In this document: one piece after another, positions 16,402 through 23,992 of the stretch
Layout of the letters: each line of letters opens with the position of its first letter
How positions within the stretch are numbered: position 1 is the first letter of the stretch
Assembly (NCBI GenBank): GCA_036490215.1
Contig: DASXEH010000082.1
Location: 1 to 33,853, forward strand
From: JASHSH01 sp036490215
Lineage (GTDB): Bacteria > Pseudomonadota > Alphaproteobacteria > Rhodospirillales > Magnetospirillaceae
Length of the DNA: 33,853 nucleotides
Direction: 5' to 3'
Notes under the pieces: generated by a model
What the model was told of the DNA's origin: nothing
Database searches by the model: none
The model's input: only the letters and a program-made list of their open reading frames with translations
Translations under genes and position numbers: made by a program

Positions 16402-17081
16402 CAGCCGAGCTCCTTTGACCAGTTGAGGGCATGGACGTAGACGCCGAGCGGATTCTTCTTGAGCCGATCGGCGTCGGTCGGCGTCTGCACGACAATGGTG
16501 AGGATGGCGCTCCAGCGCTCGGTCGCGGCGAGCGCGTCGTCGACGTACCGACGTTCGACCCATTCGACGCGGAAGCTATTGTCGGAGGCGCGGATGACGC
16601 TCGCCACCTCGACGGATACTTGCGTCTTTCCAACCTTCGAGAAGGGATCGTTGGTGCGGGCGTAGTCGTTGAGGGCGAGCGCGCCCTTGTCGGTGACGTA
16701 GTTGTAGGCATCGAGCCAGTCCTGCCGCAGCACGACCGGATCTGCGGGAATGCTCCGCACCTCGGTGATGAAACGTGCGAGGTGCCAGGCGATCTGCGGG
16801 TCGCTCGGCTGATAATCTGCCACCGCCGGCGCGACCGTTTGGACCTGACCGAGCTTGTCGACCTGCACTACCCAGGGCGTAATGGTGCCGCGCGCCGATT
16901 GCCAGACCAGGCCGGTCGCCAAGCCGCCGCTCAGCGCCAGCGCCGCGAAGAAGGCGAGCCGCCAGTTCTTCGCTTGCACGCGCGCCGAACCGATCCGGTC
17001 GTCCCAAACCTGGGCTGCTCTCTGATAGGGCGTCTCAGGTTCGGGGCTCTTGCCGTAGCGCACGGTGGGTCGTCGAAACAT
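16401..17081 (-). CDS. trbF: Conjugal transfer protein TrbF (VirB8-like)
   Basis: TrbF is an inner-membrane assembly factor of the mating-pair apparatus. The 226-residue protein begins MFRRPTVRYGKSPEPETPYQRAAQVWDDRIGSARVQAKNWR, has one membrane helix (about 43-63), and a periplasmic VirB8-like domain (VVQVDKLGQVQTVAPAV, then VRSIPADPVVLRQDWLDAYNYVTDKGALALNDYA). It follows trbL by three bases and overlaps trbG by one, so these genes are translationally coupled. Length and motifs are complete. Confidence 0.94.
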   Translation of the reverse strand: MFRRPTVRYGKSPEPETPYQRAAQVWDDRIGSARVQAKNWRLAFFAALALSGGLATGLVWQSARGTITPWVVQVDKLGQVQTVAPAVADYQPSDPQIAWHLARFITEVRSIPADPVVLRQDWLDAYNYVTDKGALALNDYARTNDPFSKVGKTQVSVEVASVIRASDNSFRVEWVERRYVDDALAATERWSAILTIVVQTPTDADRLKKNPLGVYVHALNWSKELG

Positions 17082-17084
17082 GGG

Positions 17085-18353
17085 CTATTCCCCCTCGGAA
17101 AGATCGATCTGGCTGCCACCGCTTGGCCGATCGCCGGAGCGGATGGCATGGTCGGCGGCGGTCACGCCGCGGTTGATGGTCTGGCTGCGCTTCATGCGCT
17201 GCGCCCAGGCAGGCGAGCCGTCGGAAGCGCCGGAAGAACTTGCTCCGCCGCCGTTGCTAGACGAGGCTCCGCCGCGCATCACGGCACGGTCTCCGGAGGC
17301 GAAGCTGTCTTTGAGGCTGGCCGCGGCCCGGCGCAGCGGGCTCAGCGCCGCCGATCCCGCCGCCTGGGCAACGCCAGCCGCGCCCCCCGCGCGAAAGGCG
17401 GCTGTCGCGCCGCCGGCGACGGTGGCGCCCGCCCGAGCCGTGCCGGCGATTGCTCCGCCAGCGGCGGCGAGACCACCAGCCGTCGCCGCGATCCCAGCCG
17501 CGCCGATGCCCGCGGCCGCAAGGCCGGTGCCGACAGCGGCGCCGGCGCCAAGTTGCGGACCGCCGGCGATGAGGCCGTTGGCAATACCGGGGCCGAAGAT
17601 GGTGAGACCCAGCAGCGACAGCGCCGCGAGGATCAGCGTCAGAGCATCGGAGATCGTTGGCGGATTGTTGAAGCCGGTGGTGAACTGGCCGAAGATCGTG
17701 GAGCCGATGCCAATGATGACGGCGAGAACCAGGATCTTGATGCCGGACGAGACCACGTTGCCGAGCACGCGCTCGGCGAGAAACGCGGTGCGGCCGAAGA
17801 GCCCGAAGGGAACGAGGATAAAGCCGGCGAGCGTCGTCAGCTTAAACTCGATTAGGCTAACGAAGAGCTGGATTGCCATCACGAAGAAACTGATGACGAC
17901 GATCAGCCAGGCGACGAGCAGGATAAGGATCTGCACCAGGTTTGCGAAGACGCTTGTGAAGCCCATCATGCCGGAGATCGCGGTAAGGATGGGCTTTCCG
18001 GCGTCGATTCCGACCTCGGCGATCTTGCCAGGCTGCAGAAGCTGTGCGGCGCTCACCGTGCCGCCGCCAGCCTCGATGCCGAGCCCGGCGAAGCTGTTGT
18101 AGATGATCTGCGCGAGGTTGTTGTAATTGCCGATGATAAAGGCGAAGAGGCCGATATAAAGCGTCTTCTTGATCAGCCGCGCGAGAACGTCTTCGTCCGG
18201 CGCCATCGCCCAGAACAGACCCGCGAGGATTATGTCGATGGCGATGAGCACGCCAGCGAGCCAGCGCACGTCGCCTTGGACCAAGCCGAAGCCGGAATCG
18301 ATGTACTGGGTAAAGGTCCCGAGGAAATTGTCGATGACGCCGGTGCCACCCAT
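17085..18353 (-). CDS. trbL: Conjugal transfer membrane protein TrbL (VirB6-like)
   Basis: TrbL is the polytopic inner-membrane component of P-type systems. From ATG 18353 the protein has 422 residues (MGGTGVIDNFLGTFTQYIDSG). It holds five to six hydrophobic segments between about 20 and 260, including LAGVLIAIDIILAGLFWAM and the conserved LIEFKLTTLAGFILVPFGLFGRTAFLAERVLG. The final 150 residues are Ala/Gly-rich and then Ser-rich, a low-complexity cytoplasmic tail typical of the family. The frame extends upstream to 18473 over trbK, but those residues lack any membrane or TrbL pattern. The low-complexity tail is the part most likely to vary in length between strains. Confidence 0.93.
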   Translation of the reverse strand: MGGTGVIDNFLGTFTQYIDSGFGLVQGDVRWLAGVLIAIDIILAGLFWAMAPDEDVLARLIKKTLYIGLFAFIIGNYNNLAQIIYNSFAGLGIEAGGGTVSAAQLLQPGKIAEVGIDAGKPILTAISGMMGFTSVFANLVQILILLVAWLIVVISFFVMAIQLFVSLIEFKLTTLAGFILVPFGLFGRTAFLAERVLGNVVSSGIKILVLAVIIGIGSTIFGQFTTGFNNPPTISDALTLILAALSLLGLTIFGPGIANGLIAGGPQLGAGAAVGTGLAAAGIGAAGIAATAGGLAAAGGAIAGTARAGATVAGGATAAFRAGGAAGVAQAAGSAALSPLRRAAASLKDSFASGDRAVMRGGASSSNGGGASSSGASDGSPAWAQRMKRSQTINRGVTAADHAIRSGDRPSGGSQIDLSEGE

Positions 18354-18357
18354 GATC

Positions 18358-18675
18358 CTACCTGTCCGATATTTTCGGTGATGCGGCCAGCGGCGTGGAA
18401 GTGCTCGGCGCCGGTGGGTAGGTGAAGAAGCGGCGGCGGCTCTCGGCCCAGGCATCCTCGCAGTCAGCGTCATCCTTCGCCGCGTTCGCGATGAGCTGGC
18501 ATCGCTTCAATTCGTCGGTCAGTGGATCGGAAGCCGCGGTCGAATTGACGTGCAGAGCTTGGACGCGCGGTTCGCGATGCCGAAAGTGCAGCGCGGCGGC
18601 AATGATCGCGACGCCGACCAGCGCGAAGCCGAGCGCTCGGCCGATCGCAGGCAGGTTAAGGAGCATGCCGCGCAT
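18358..18675 (-). CDS. trbK: Putative entry-exclusion protein TrbK-alt
   Basis: A 105-residue protein with one membrane helix near the N-terminus (IGRALGFALVGVAIIAAALHF) and then a short domain RCQLIANAAKDDADCEDAWAESRRRFF. The two Cys residues and the CxxAW-type ending match the TrbK-alt family placed between trbJ and trbL. Such proteins are proposed to block redundant entry of the same element into a cell that already has it; this rests on position and analogy. The ATG overlaps the trbJ stop as TGATG. The lack of a lipobox separates it from RP4 TrbK. Confidence 0.82.
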   Translation of the reverse strand: MRGMLLNLPAIGRALGFALVGVAIIAAALHFRHREPRVQALHVNSTAASDPLTDELKRCQLIANAAKDDADCEDAWAESRRRFFTYPPAPSTSTPLAASPKISDR

Positions 18676-19418
18676 CAGTGGAACATCTGCGCCGAGCCGT
18701 GTTGATAGCCGGCCCCGTAGTTGAGGAAATTCGTGACCTGCTGCTGTGCCTGCGCCTGATCCTCGACCTTCCGCACCCCGTCCAGGCTTTGGGCGCGCGC
18801 CATCGCGGCGATGACCGCCGTGACGTCGGCAAGTTGCTGCGCCGCGAGCCCCATGAGCTGGTTGCCGGACTGGGCCGCCTGAAGCGCGCCGCTTGCCGAC
18901 TGGCTGGAAGAAATCAGCGCGTTGATCTGCGCCCGCGCGTTGTCGAGGTTCTGCACCACGCCGGCTTGGACGTGCATGGAATCCTGATAGCCTACGCGGG
19001 CGTTCTGCCAGCGCGTCTGCGCATCGGCCATCAGTTGCGCGTTCGGCGTCGCCGTCGTGTAGCTTTGCGGATAGACTTGGGTGAATGCCTGGTCGATGGT
19101 GGTGACGCTATAGGCAATGCGCTGCGCCTGAGTCAGCAACTGCTCGGTGCGCTGGATCGAGGCTTCGAGTTGAGCCACCGACGAATACGGCAGGCTCGCC
19201 AGATTTTTGGCCTGGTTGATCAACATCGTGGCCTGGTTCTCCAGGCTTTGGATCTGGTTGTTGACTTGCTGCAGCTCGCGCGCGGCCGTCAACACGTTCT
19301 GGGAAAAGTTGGTCGGATCGTAGACGATCCATTGCGCATGCGCGGGAACGCTCGCGGTCGCGAGGGTCAGTGCGGCAATGCCAGCGGCAAGCGCGGTGCG
19401 AAGACGATGATGGGTCAC
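18675..19418 (-). CDS. trbJ: Conjugal transfer protein TrbJ (VirB5-like)
   Basis: TrbJ is an exported pilus-tip or assembly protein. The 247-residue product starts at GTG 19418 (VTHHRLRTALAAGIAALTLA), which has GGAG upstream and overlaps the trbE stop as GTGA; longer readings start inside trbE. A Sec signal peptide is expected to be cut after AHA near residue 28. The mature protein begins QWIVYDPTNFSQNVLTAARELQQVNNQIQSLENQATMLINQAKNL, the family's N-terminal pattern, and is mostly alpha-helical with coiled-coil character. Confidence 0.94.
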   Translation of the reverse strand: MTHHRLRTALAAGIAALTLATASVPAHAQWIVYDPTNFSQNVLTAARELQQVNNQIQSLENQATMLINQAKNLASLPYSSVAQLEASIQRTEQLLTQAQRIAYSVTTIDQAFTQVYPQSYTTATPNAQLMADAQTRWQNARVGYQDSMHVQAGVVQNLDNARAQINALISSSQSASGALQAAQSGNQLMGLAAQQLADVTAVIAAMARAQSLDGVRKVEDQAQAQQQVTNFLNYGAGYQHGSAQMFH

Positions 19419-21847
19419 AATGTGGTCTCCTTGGTTTGGGTAAGCATGTCGGTCGCCCAATCGAGGCCGTTGCGGTGCAACCAAGCAGCGGCGAAGCCAT
19501 CGCGACCGTGCGCTGCGAGGATTTCATCGATGGCGGTCTGTTCGGTCTTCGACGAGGCGGCGGTGAAAGCGAGCGCGACTTCCGACAGACCGAGCTCGAA
19601 GACGCGATTGCCGCGCCGCGACTGGCAGTAATATTCACGCTTCGGTGTCGCCCGGCTCAGGATCTCGATCTGCCGGTCGTTGAGACCGAAGCGCCGATAG
19701 ATCGCCGCGATCTGCGGTTCGAGCGCCCGTTCGTTTGGCAACAGAATCCGTGTGGGGCAGCTCTCGATAATCGCTGGTGCGATGGTGCTGCCGTCGATGT
19801 CGGCGAGCGACTGGGTAGCGAAGATCACGGACGCGTTCTTCTTCCGCAGCGTCTTCAGCCACTCGCGGAGCTGCCCGGCGAAACCGGGGTCGTCGAGCGC
19901 GAGCCAGCCCTCGTCGACGATGAGCAAAGTCGGCCGGCCGTCGAATCGATCTTCGATGCGGTGAAACAGATAGGACAGCACGGCGGGCGCCGCGCCGGCG
20001 CCGATCAGGCCCTCGGTCTCGAAGGCCTGCACCTCAGCCTCGCCGAGACGCTCTGTCTCGGCATCGAGCAGGCGACCCCAGGGCCCGGAGACGGTGTAAG
20101 GTTGTAGCGCCTGCTTGAGCGCGTTGGACTGCAAGAGCACCGACAGGCCGGTGATCGTCCGCTCCAAATCCGGCGCGGAGGCAAGCGAGGTCAGGGCCGA
20201 CCATAGATGCTCTTTCAGTTCAGGGGTAACGGTGACGGATTCCCGTGCGAGCAGCGTCGCGACCCACTCTGCCGCCCAGGCGCGCTCGCCGGCATCGTCG
20301 ACGCGTGCGAGTGGTTGCAAGGCGACGGGCGCGCTGGCGTTGTCTGCCAACGCACCGCCGAGATCGTGCCAGTCGCCGCCCATGGCGAGTGCAGCGGCGC
20401 GGATCGATCCGCCGAAGTCAAAGGCGAAGACCTGCGCACCGGCATAGCGGCGGAACTGTAGCGCCATCAGCGCCAGCAAGACGCTCTTGCCCGCGCCGGT
20501 CGGACCAACAATCAGCGTGTGCCCGACATCGCCGACATGAAGACTAAACCGAAAGGGGGTCGAGCCCTCGGTCTTAGCGAAGAAGAGCGGCGGCGCCTGG
20601 AAATGATCATCCCGTTCCGGCCCGGCCCAGACCGCCGAGAACGGCATCATGTGCGCGAGGTTGAGCGTCGAGACCGGCGGCTGGCGAACATTGGCGTAGA
20701 CATGTCCCGGCAGGGAGCCGAGCCACGCCTCGATGGCGTTAACGCTCTCGCGCATACAGGTGAAGTCGCGACCCTGGATCGTCTTCTCGACCAGCCGTAG
20801 GCGCTCGTCCGCTACGCGCGCGTCGTCGCTCCAAACCGTGACGGTTGCAGTGACATAGGCCTCGCCGACGAGGTCGGTGCCGAGCTCCTGCAGCGCCACG
20901 TCGGCATCGAGCGCCTTGTTGGCGGCGTCGCTGTCCATCAGCACCGACGCTTCGTTGGTCATGACTTCCTTGAGGATTGCCATGATCGACTTGCGCTTGG
21001 CGAACCATTGGCGGCGGATCTTGCCGAGCAGCTTGGTGGCGTCGGTCTTGTCCATGCAGATCGCACGTGTCGCCCAGCGATACGGGAAGGCCAGGCGATT
21101 GAGATCGTCGAGCAATCCCGGCCAGGTCTGCGACGGAAAGCCCATGATGGTCAGCGTGCGCAGATGCGCGCGTCCGAGGCGTGGCTCGAGGCCGCCGGTC
21201 AGGTCCTCGTCGATCAGGATGGCGTCGAGATACATCGGCGTCTCGGGAACGCGCACGCGCTGGCGGCGTGTCGAGACGCAGGAATGCAGATAGGTCAGTG
21301 TCTCGCCGTCATCGAGCCATTCGGCTTCGGGCATGAAGCCTTCGATCAGCGCGAGCACGCGATCGGTGCGATCGATGAAGCCTTCCAGCACCGCGCGCCA
21401 ATCGGCGGCGCCCTCAGCGCGATTTTCGTAGAGCCAGGCCTCGGCGCGCGCGGCATCATCCGCCGGCGGCAACCAGAGCAGCGTCAGGTAATAGCCGCTC
21501 TCGAAATGCGCGCCTTCCTCCTCGAACTGCGCGCGGCGTTCGGCATCGACCAGGGCCGACGTCGGATCGGGAAACTGGCCGACCGGATAACGATGGGCCG
21601 GGACGCGCTGCGCCTCGATGAACACGGCCCAGCCGGACCCAAGGCGACGAAGCGCGTTGTTGAGCCGGGAGGTGATCGCCACCAGTTCGGCCGGCGTGGC
21701 GGAATCGAGATCGGGACCGCGGAAGCGCGCGGTGCGCTGGAAGGAGCCGTCCTTGTTGAGGATGCAGCCCTTCTCGACCAGCGCCGCCCAAGGCACAAAG
21801 TCGGCGAGCCTGTGCGTACGATGGCGGTATTCTGCGAGGTTCATCAT
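19415..21847 (-). CDS. trbE: Conjugal transfer ATPase TrbE (VirB4-like)
   Basis: TrbE is the large cytoplasmic ATPase that powers pilus assembly and DNA transfer. From ATG 21847 (MMNLAEYRHRTHRLADFVPW) it has 810 residues. The N-terminal half carries the TrbE/VirB4 N-domain (LPGHVYANVRQPPVSTLNLAHMMPFSAVW). The Walker A motif GPTGAGKSVLLA lies near residue 446, Walker B LLIVDEGWLAL near residue 640, and ATQSLADIDGS follows. Both nucleotide motifs are intact. The gene begins 10 bases after trbD and overlaps trbJ by four. A neighbouring ATG at 21844 is equally possible. Confidence 0.95.
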   Translation of the reverse strand: MMNLAEYRHRTHRLADFVPWAALVEKGCILNKDGSFQRTARFRGPDLDSATPAELVAITSRLNNALRRLGSGWAVFIEAQRVPAHRYPVGQFPDPTSALVDAERRAQFEEEGAHFESGYYLTLLWLPPADDAARAEAWLYENRAEGAADWRAVLEGFIDRTDRVLALIEGFMPEAEWLDDGETLTYLHSCVSTRRQRVRVPETPMYLDAILIDEDLTGGLEPRLGRAHLRTLTIMGFPSQTWPGLLDDLNRLAFPYRWATRAICMDKTDATKLLGKIRRQWFAKRKSIMAILKEVMTNEASVLMDSDAANKALDADVALQELGTDLVGEAYVTATVTVWSDDARVADERLRLVEKTIQGRDFTCMRESVNAIEAWLGSLPGHVYANVRQPPVSTLNLAHMMPFSAVWAGPERDDHFQAPPLFFAKTEGSTPFRFSLHVGDVGHTLIVGPTGAGKSVLLALMALQFRRYAGAQVFAFDFGGSIRAAALAMGGDWHDLGGALADNASAPVALQPLARVDDAGERAWAAEWVATLLARESVTVTPELKEHLWSALTSLASAPDLERTITGLSVLLQSNALKQALQPYTVSGPWGRLLDAETERLGEAEVQAFETEGLIGAGAAPAVLSYLFHRIEDRFDGRPTLLIVDEGWLALDDPGFAGQLREWLKTLRKKNASVIFATQSLADIDGSTIAPAIIESCPTRILLPNERALEPQIAAIYRRFGLNDRQIEILSRATPKREYYCQSRRGNRVFELGLSEVALAFTAASSKTEQTAIDEILAAHGRDGFAAAWLHRNGLDWATDMLTQTKETTL

Positions 21848-21857
21848 CGGGCGAACC

Positions 21858-22127
21858 TCACGCGACCAGATGTTGCGGATAGCGGAGGTGCCGGCGCACC
21901 ACATCGACAAAGGCAGGGTCGCGCTTGGCGGCCCAAACAGCGGCTAGATGGCCCAGCAGCCAGATCACTCCGCCGACGATCCAAAGCCGCAACCCCAAGC
22001 CGACAGCGGCGGCAAGCGTGCCGTTCACAATGGCGACCGCACGCGGCGCGCCGCCGAGCAGGATCGGTTCGGTCAGCGCGCGATGGACGGGCGCATAGAA
22101 ACCGGCGATGTGCGCATCGTGCTCCAT
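21858..22127 (-). CDS. trbD: Conjugal transfer protein TrbD (VirB3-like)
   Basis: An 89-residue inner-membrane protein: MEHDAHIAGFYAPVHRALTEPILLGGAPRAVAIVNGTLAAAVGLGLRLWIVGGVIWLLGHLAAVWAAKRDPAFVDVVRRHLRYPQ. The P-hRAL-EPI motif, two close membrane helices and the KRDP-F-DV-RRH end are standard for TrbD/VirB3. It works with TrbE at the membrane. The start overlaps the trbC stop within GTGATG, so either GTG 22130 or ATG 22127 is used; ATG gives the TGATG junction seen elsewhere in this operon. Confidence 0.94.
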   Translation of the reverse strand: MEHDAHIAGFYAPVHRALTEPILLGGAPRAVAIVNGTLAAAVGLGLRLWIVGGVIWLLGHLAAVWAAKRDPAFVDVVRRHLRYPQHLVA

Positions 22128-22447
22128 CACGCCAGCACTCCGCCGCCGAACTGGAAGAAGGTCAGGAAGAAGCTGGAGGCCGCGAAAGCGATCGACAGGC
22201 CGAAGACGATTTGGATCAGCCGCCGGAAACCACCCGAGGTCTCGCCAAAAGCCAGCGTCAGGCCTGTGACGATGATGACGATCACCGAGAGCACCTTGGC
22301 GACCGGACCTTGAATGGATTCCAGGATCTGGTTGAGCGGTTGTTCCCAGGGCATGTTGGAGCCAGCGGCGTAGGCCGGCGACATGGCGAGCGCGACAAAA
22401 GCCAAGGTCGAGGCCGTGACGAGCGCACGGCGGGCACGGTTGAGCAT
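22127..22447 (-). CDS. trbC: Conjugal transfer pilin TrbC (VirB2-like)
   Basis: The 106-residue precursor of the conjugative pilus subunit. It has a long signal sequence (MLNRARRALVTASTLAFVALAMSPAYA) likely cut after AYA near residue 27, then two hydrophobic helices (VLSVIVIIVTGLTLAF and LIQIVFGLSIAFAASSFFLTFF) joined by a short loop GETSGGFRR, as in TrbC/VirB2 pilins. The TAA of trbB overlaps the ATG (TAATG). The mature subunit would be about 80 residues, the expected size. Confidence 0.94.
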   Translation of the reverse strand: MLNRARRALVTASTLAFVALAMSPAYAAGSNMPWEQPLNQILESIQGPVAKVLSVIVIIVTGLTLAFGETSGGFRRLIQIVFGLSIAFAASSFFLTFFQFGGGVLA

Positions 22448-23412
22448 TACGGTTCTCCTGCGGGGGTGAGGACGTAGTCGCCGGTCGGGCCGAGGCCCTT
22501 CACCGCGGCGAGCTCGGCGAGCCGTCGGGCGGAGCCGCGACCGGCGAGGACTGCGATGAGGTCGATGGTCTCCGCGATGAGGGCGCGCGGCACGGTGACG
22601 ACGGCTTCCTGGATGAGTTGTTCGAGACGGCGGAGCGCACCGATCCCCGATCCGGCATGCAGCGTGCCGACGCCGCCGGGGTGGCCGGTGCCCCAGGCTT
22701 TCAGAAGGTCGAGCGCCTCGGCGCCACGCACCTCGCCGATCGGAATGCGATCAGGACGCAGACGAAGGGCGGAGCGCACGAGGTCGGATAGCGAGGCGGC
22801 GCCGTCCTTGGTGCGCAACGCCACGAGGTTGGGCGCGGCGCATTGCAGCTCGCGCGTATCCTCGATCAACACCACACGGTCGCCGGTCTTGGCGACTTCG
22901 GCGAGCAACGCGTTGACCAACGTGGTCTTACCGGTGGAGGTGCCCCCAGCGACGAGAATGTTCTTCCGCTCGCGAACGCCGGCGCACAACAGTTCGGCCT
23001 GAGCCCCGGACATGATGCCGGCGTCGACGTAATCGCCGAGGGTGAATACGGCGACGGCCGGGCGCCGGATGGCGAAACAAGGCGCGGCCGCTACGGGGGG
23101 CACCAGACCCTCGAACCGCTCCCCGCTTTCCGGCAGCTCGGCGGAGACACGCGGGCTACCGGCATGCACCTCGACGCCGACATGATGCGCGACGAGGCGG
23201 ACTATGCGCTCGGCGTCGGCTGGCGTGACACGACAGCCCGTATCTTCGAGACCACCCGACAGCCGGTCGATCCACAAATGCCCATCTGGGTTGAGCATCA
23301 CTTCGACGATGGTGGGATCTTCCAGATAGCCGGCGATCGAGGGTCCAAGCGCGGTGCGCAGCATGCGCGCGCCACGGGCGAAAGCTTCCGATCGGAGAGA
23401 AATCGTCGCCAC
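22447..23412 (-). CDS. trbB: Conjugal transfer ATPase TrbB (VirB11-like)
   Basis: TrbB is the hexameric secretion ATPase at the base of the mating channel. The 321-residue protein shows EVMLNPDGHLWIDRL in the N-domain, Walker A GGTSTGKTTLVNA near residue 155, an Asp box LIEDTRELQ, Walker B LRPDRIPIGEVRG and the His box WGTGHPGGVGTLHAGS. All are intact. The start is GTG 23412; no strong Shine-Dalgarno is present, only GGGG at 23419-23422, and it lies in a potential hairpin (23417-23463). A 140-base gap separates it from the CopG-like gene upstream, the longest break in this part of the operon, so an internal promoter or control site may lie there. Confidence 0.94.
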   Translation of the reverse strand: MATISLRSEAFARGARMLRTALGPSIAGYLEDPTIVEVMLNPDGHLWIDRLSGGLEDTGCRVTPADAERIVRLVAHHVGVEVHAGSPRVSAELPESGERFEGLVPPVAAAPCFAIRRPAVAVFTLGDYVDAGIMSGAQAELLCAGVRERKNILVAGGTSTGKTTLVNALLAEVAKTGDRVVLIEDTRELQCAAPNLVALRTKDGAASLSDLVRSALRLRPDRIPIGEVRGAEALDLLKAWGTGHPGGVGTLHAGSGIGALRRLEQLIQEAVVTVPRALIAETIDLIAVLAGRGSARRLAELAAVKGLGPTGDYVLTPAGEP

Positions 23413-23416
23413 TGTG

Positions 23417-23463
23417 AACCCCGTAAGTTCGCCTCACTCAGAGGCGCATGTGTCAGCGGGGTT
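23417..23463 (-). promoter_or_regulatory. Hairpin that can mask the trbB ribosome-binding site
   Basis: On the transcript, AACCCCG (23463-23457) can pair with CGGGGTT (23423-23417), with an inner hairpin GCCTC-TGAGT-GAGGC (23445-23431). The right outer arm ends four bases before the trbB GTG and contains the only G-rich stretch that could bind the ribosome. This suggests translational control of trbB. It is read from sequence only. Confidence 0.5.
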
Positions 23464-23552
23464 GATTAGAAAGAGCCGGGAATGGGTCTCTGCAACAACG
23501 ACGATGAGGCAGGAGGGCTCTGGGATAGAAAGACAGTCAGCCGGGACGGTGT

Positions 23553-23990
23553 CTATTCGGTCTTCGGTTCCGCACCTTCGTCGAAATCCGGCGTCACATC
23601 CCGACTCACCTCGTCGGCGAGCTTGCGTCCACGCGCGAGGCGGCGGCCCAGAGCTTCGACAAATCCCTCGTAGCGTTCCCGACCCTTGGTCTGGGCCGCC
23701 GCGAGCGCGCTGTCAGGCAGTGCCGGCGTGCTGGTGAGCCAGAAGCGCACGAAAACGGCCAGGGCTTCGTTGGAGATCGTGACGTGACGCTCGATGAGTT
23801 CCATCTGCCGGGTCATGCGATCGAGCCGCCGCGCAAGCGCCGCTTCCAGCCGATCGGCTCCGTCGGGCGACAGATGCGAGGCCAGCGCCGCTTCAACGAT
23901 CAGGGCCTGCGGCACGCGCTTGCGAGCGGCGTAATCGGCAAGCTTTGCGGCGAGGTCGGGCGGGAGTCGGAACGTGTGCTTGGTCCGCAT
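23553..23990 (-). CDS. CopG/ribbon-helix-helix protein beside traG
   Basis: The 145-residue protein starts MRTKHTFRLPPDLAAKLADYAARKRVPQALIVEAALASHL, a ribbon-helix-helix DNA-binding domain with a longer helical C-terminal part (RLEAALARRLDRMTRQMELIERHVTISNEALAVFVRFWLT). CopG-like proteins in this place, between traG and trbB, are standard in this ICE family. They may regulate the trb genes or assist the relaxosome. The gene starts two bases after the traG stop. Fold is clear; role is inferred. Confidence 0.85.
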   Translation of the reverse strand: MRTKHTFRLPPDLAAKLADYAARKRVPQALIVEAALASHLSPDGADRLEAALARRLDRMTRQMELIERHVTISNEALAVFVRFWLTSTPALPDSALAAAQTKGRERYEGFVEALGRRLARGRKLADEVSRDVTPDFDEGAEPKTE

Positions 23991-23992
23991 CG

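Noticed and set aside
16431..17855. A 474-codon plus-strand open frame antisense to trbF and trbL
   Set aside because: It is the mirror of GC-rich codons of two well-supported trb genes; the translation is low complexity without domain.
21008..22477. A 489-codon plus-strand open frame antisense to trbE and trbC/D
   Set aside because: Opposite to genes with intact Walker motifs; composition is typical of an antisense shadow.
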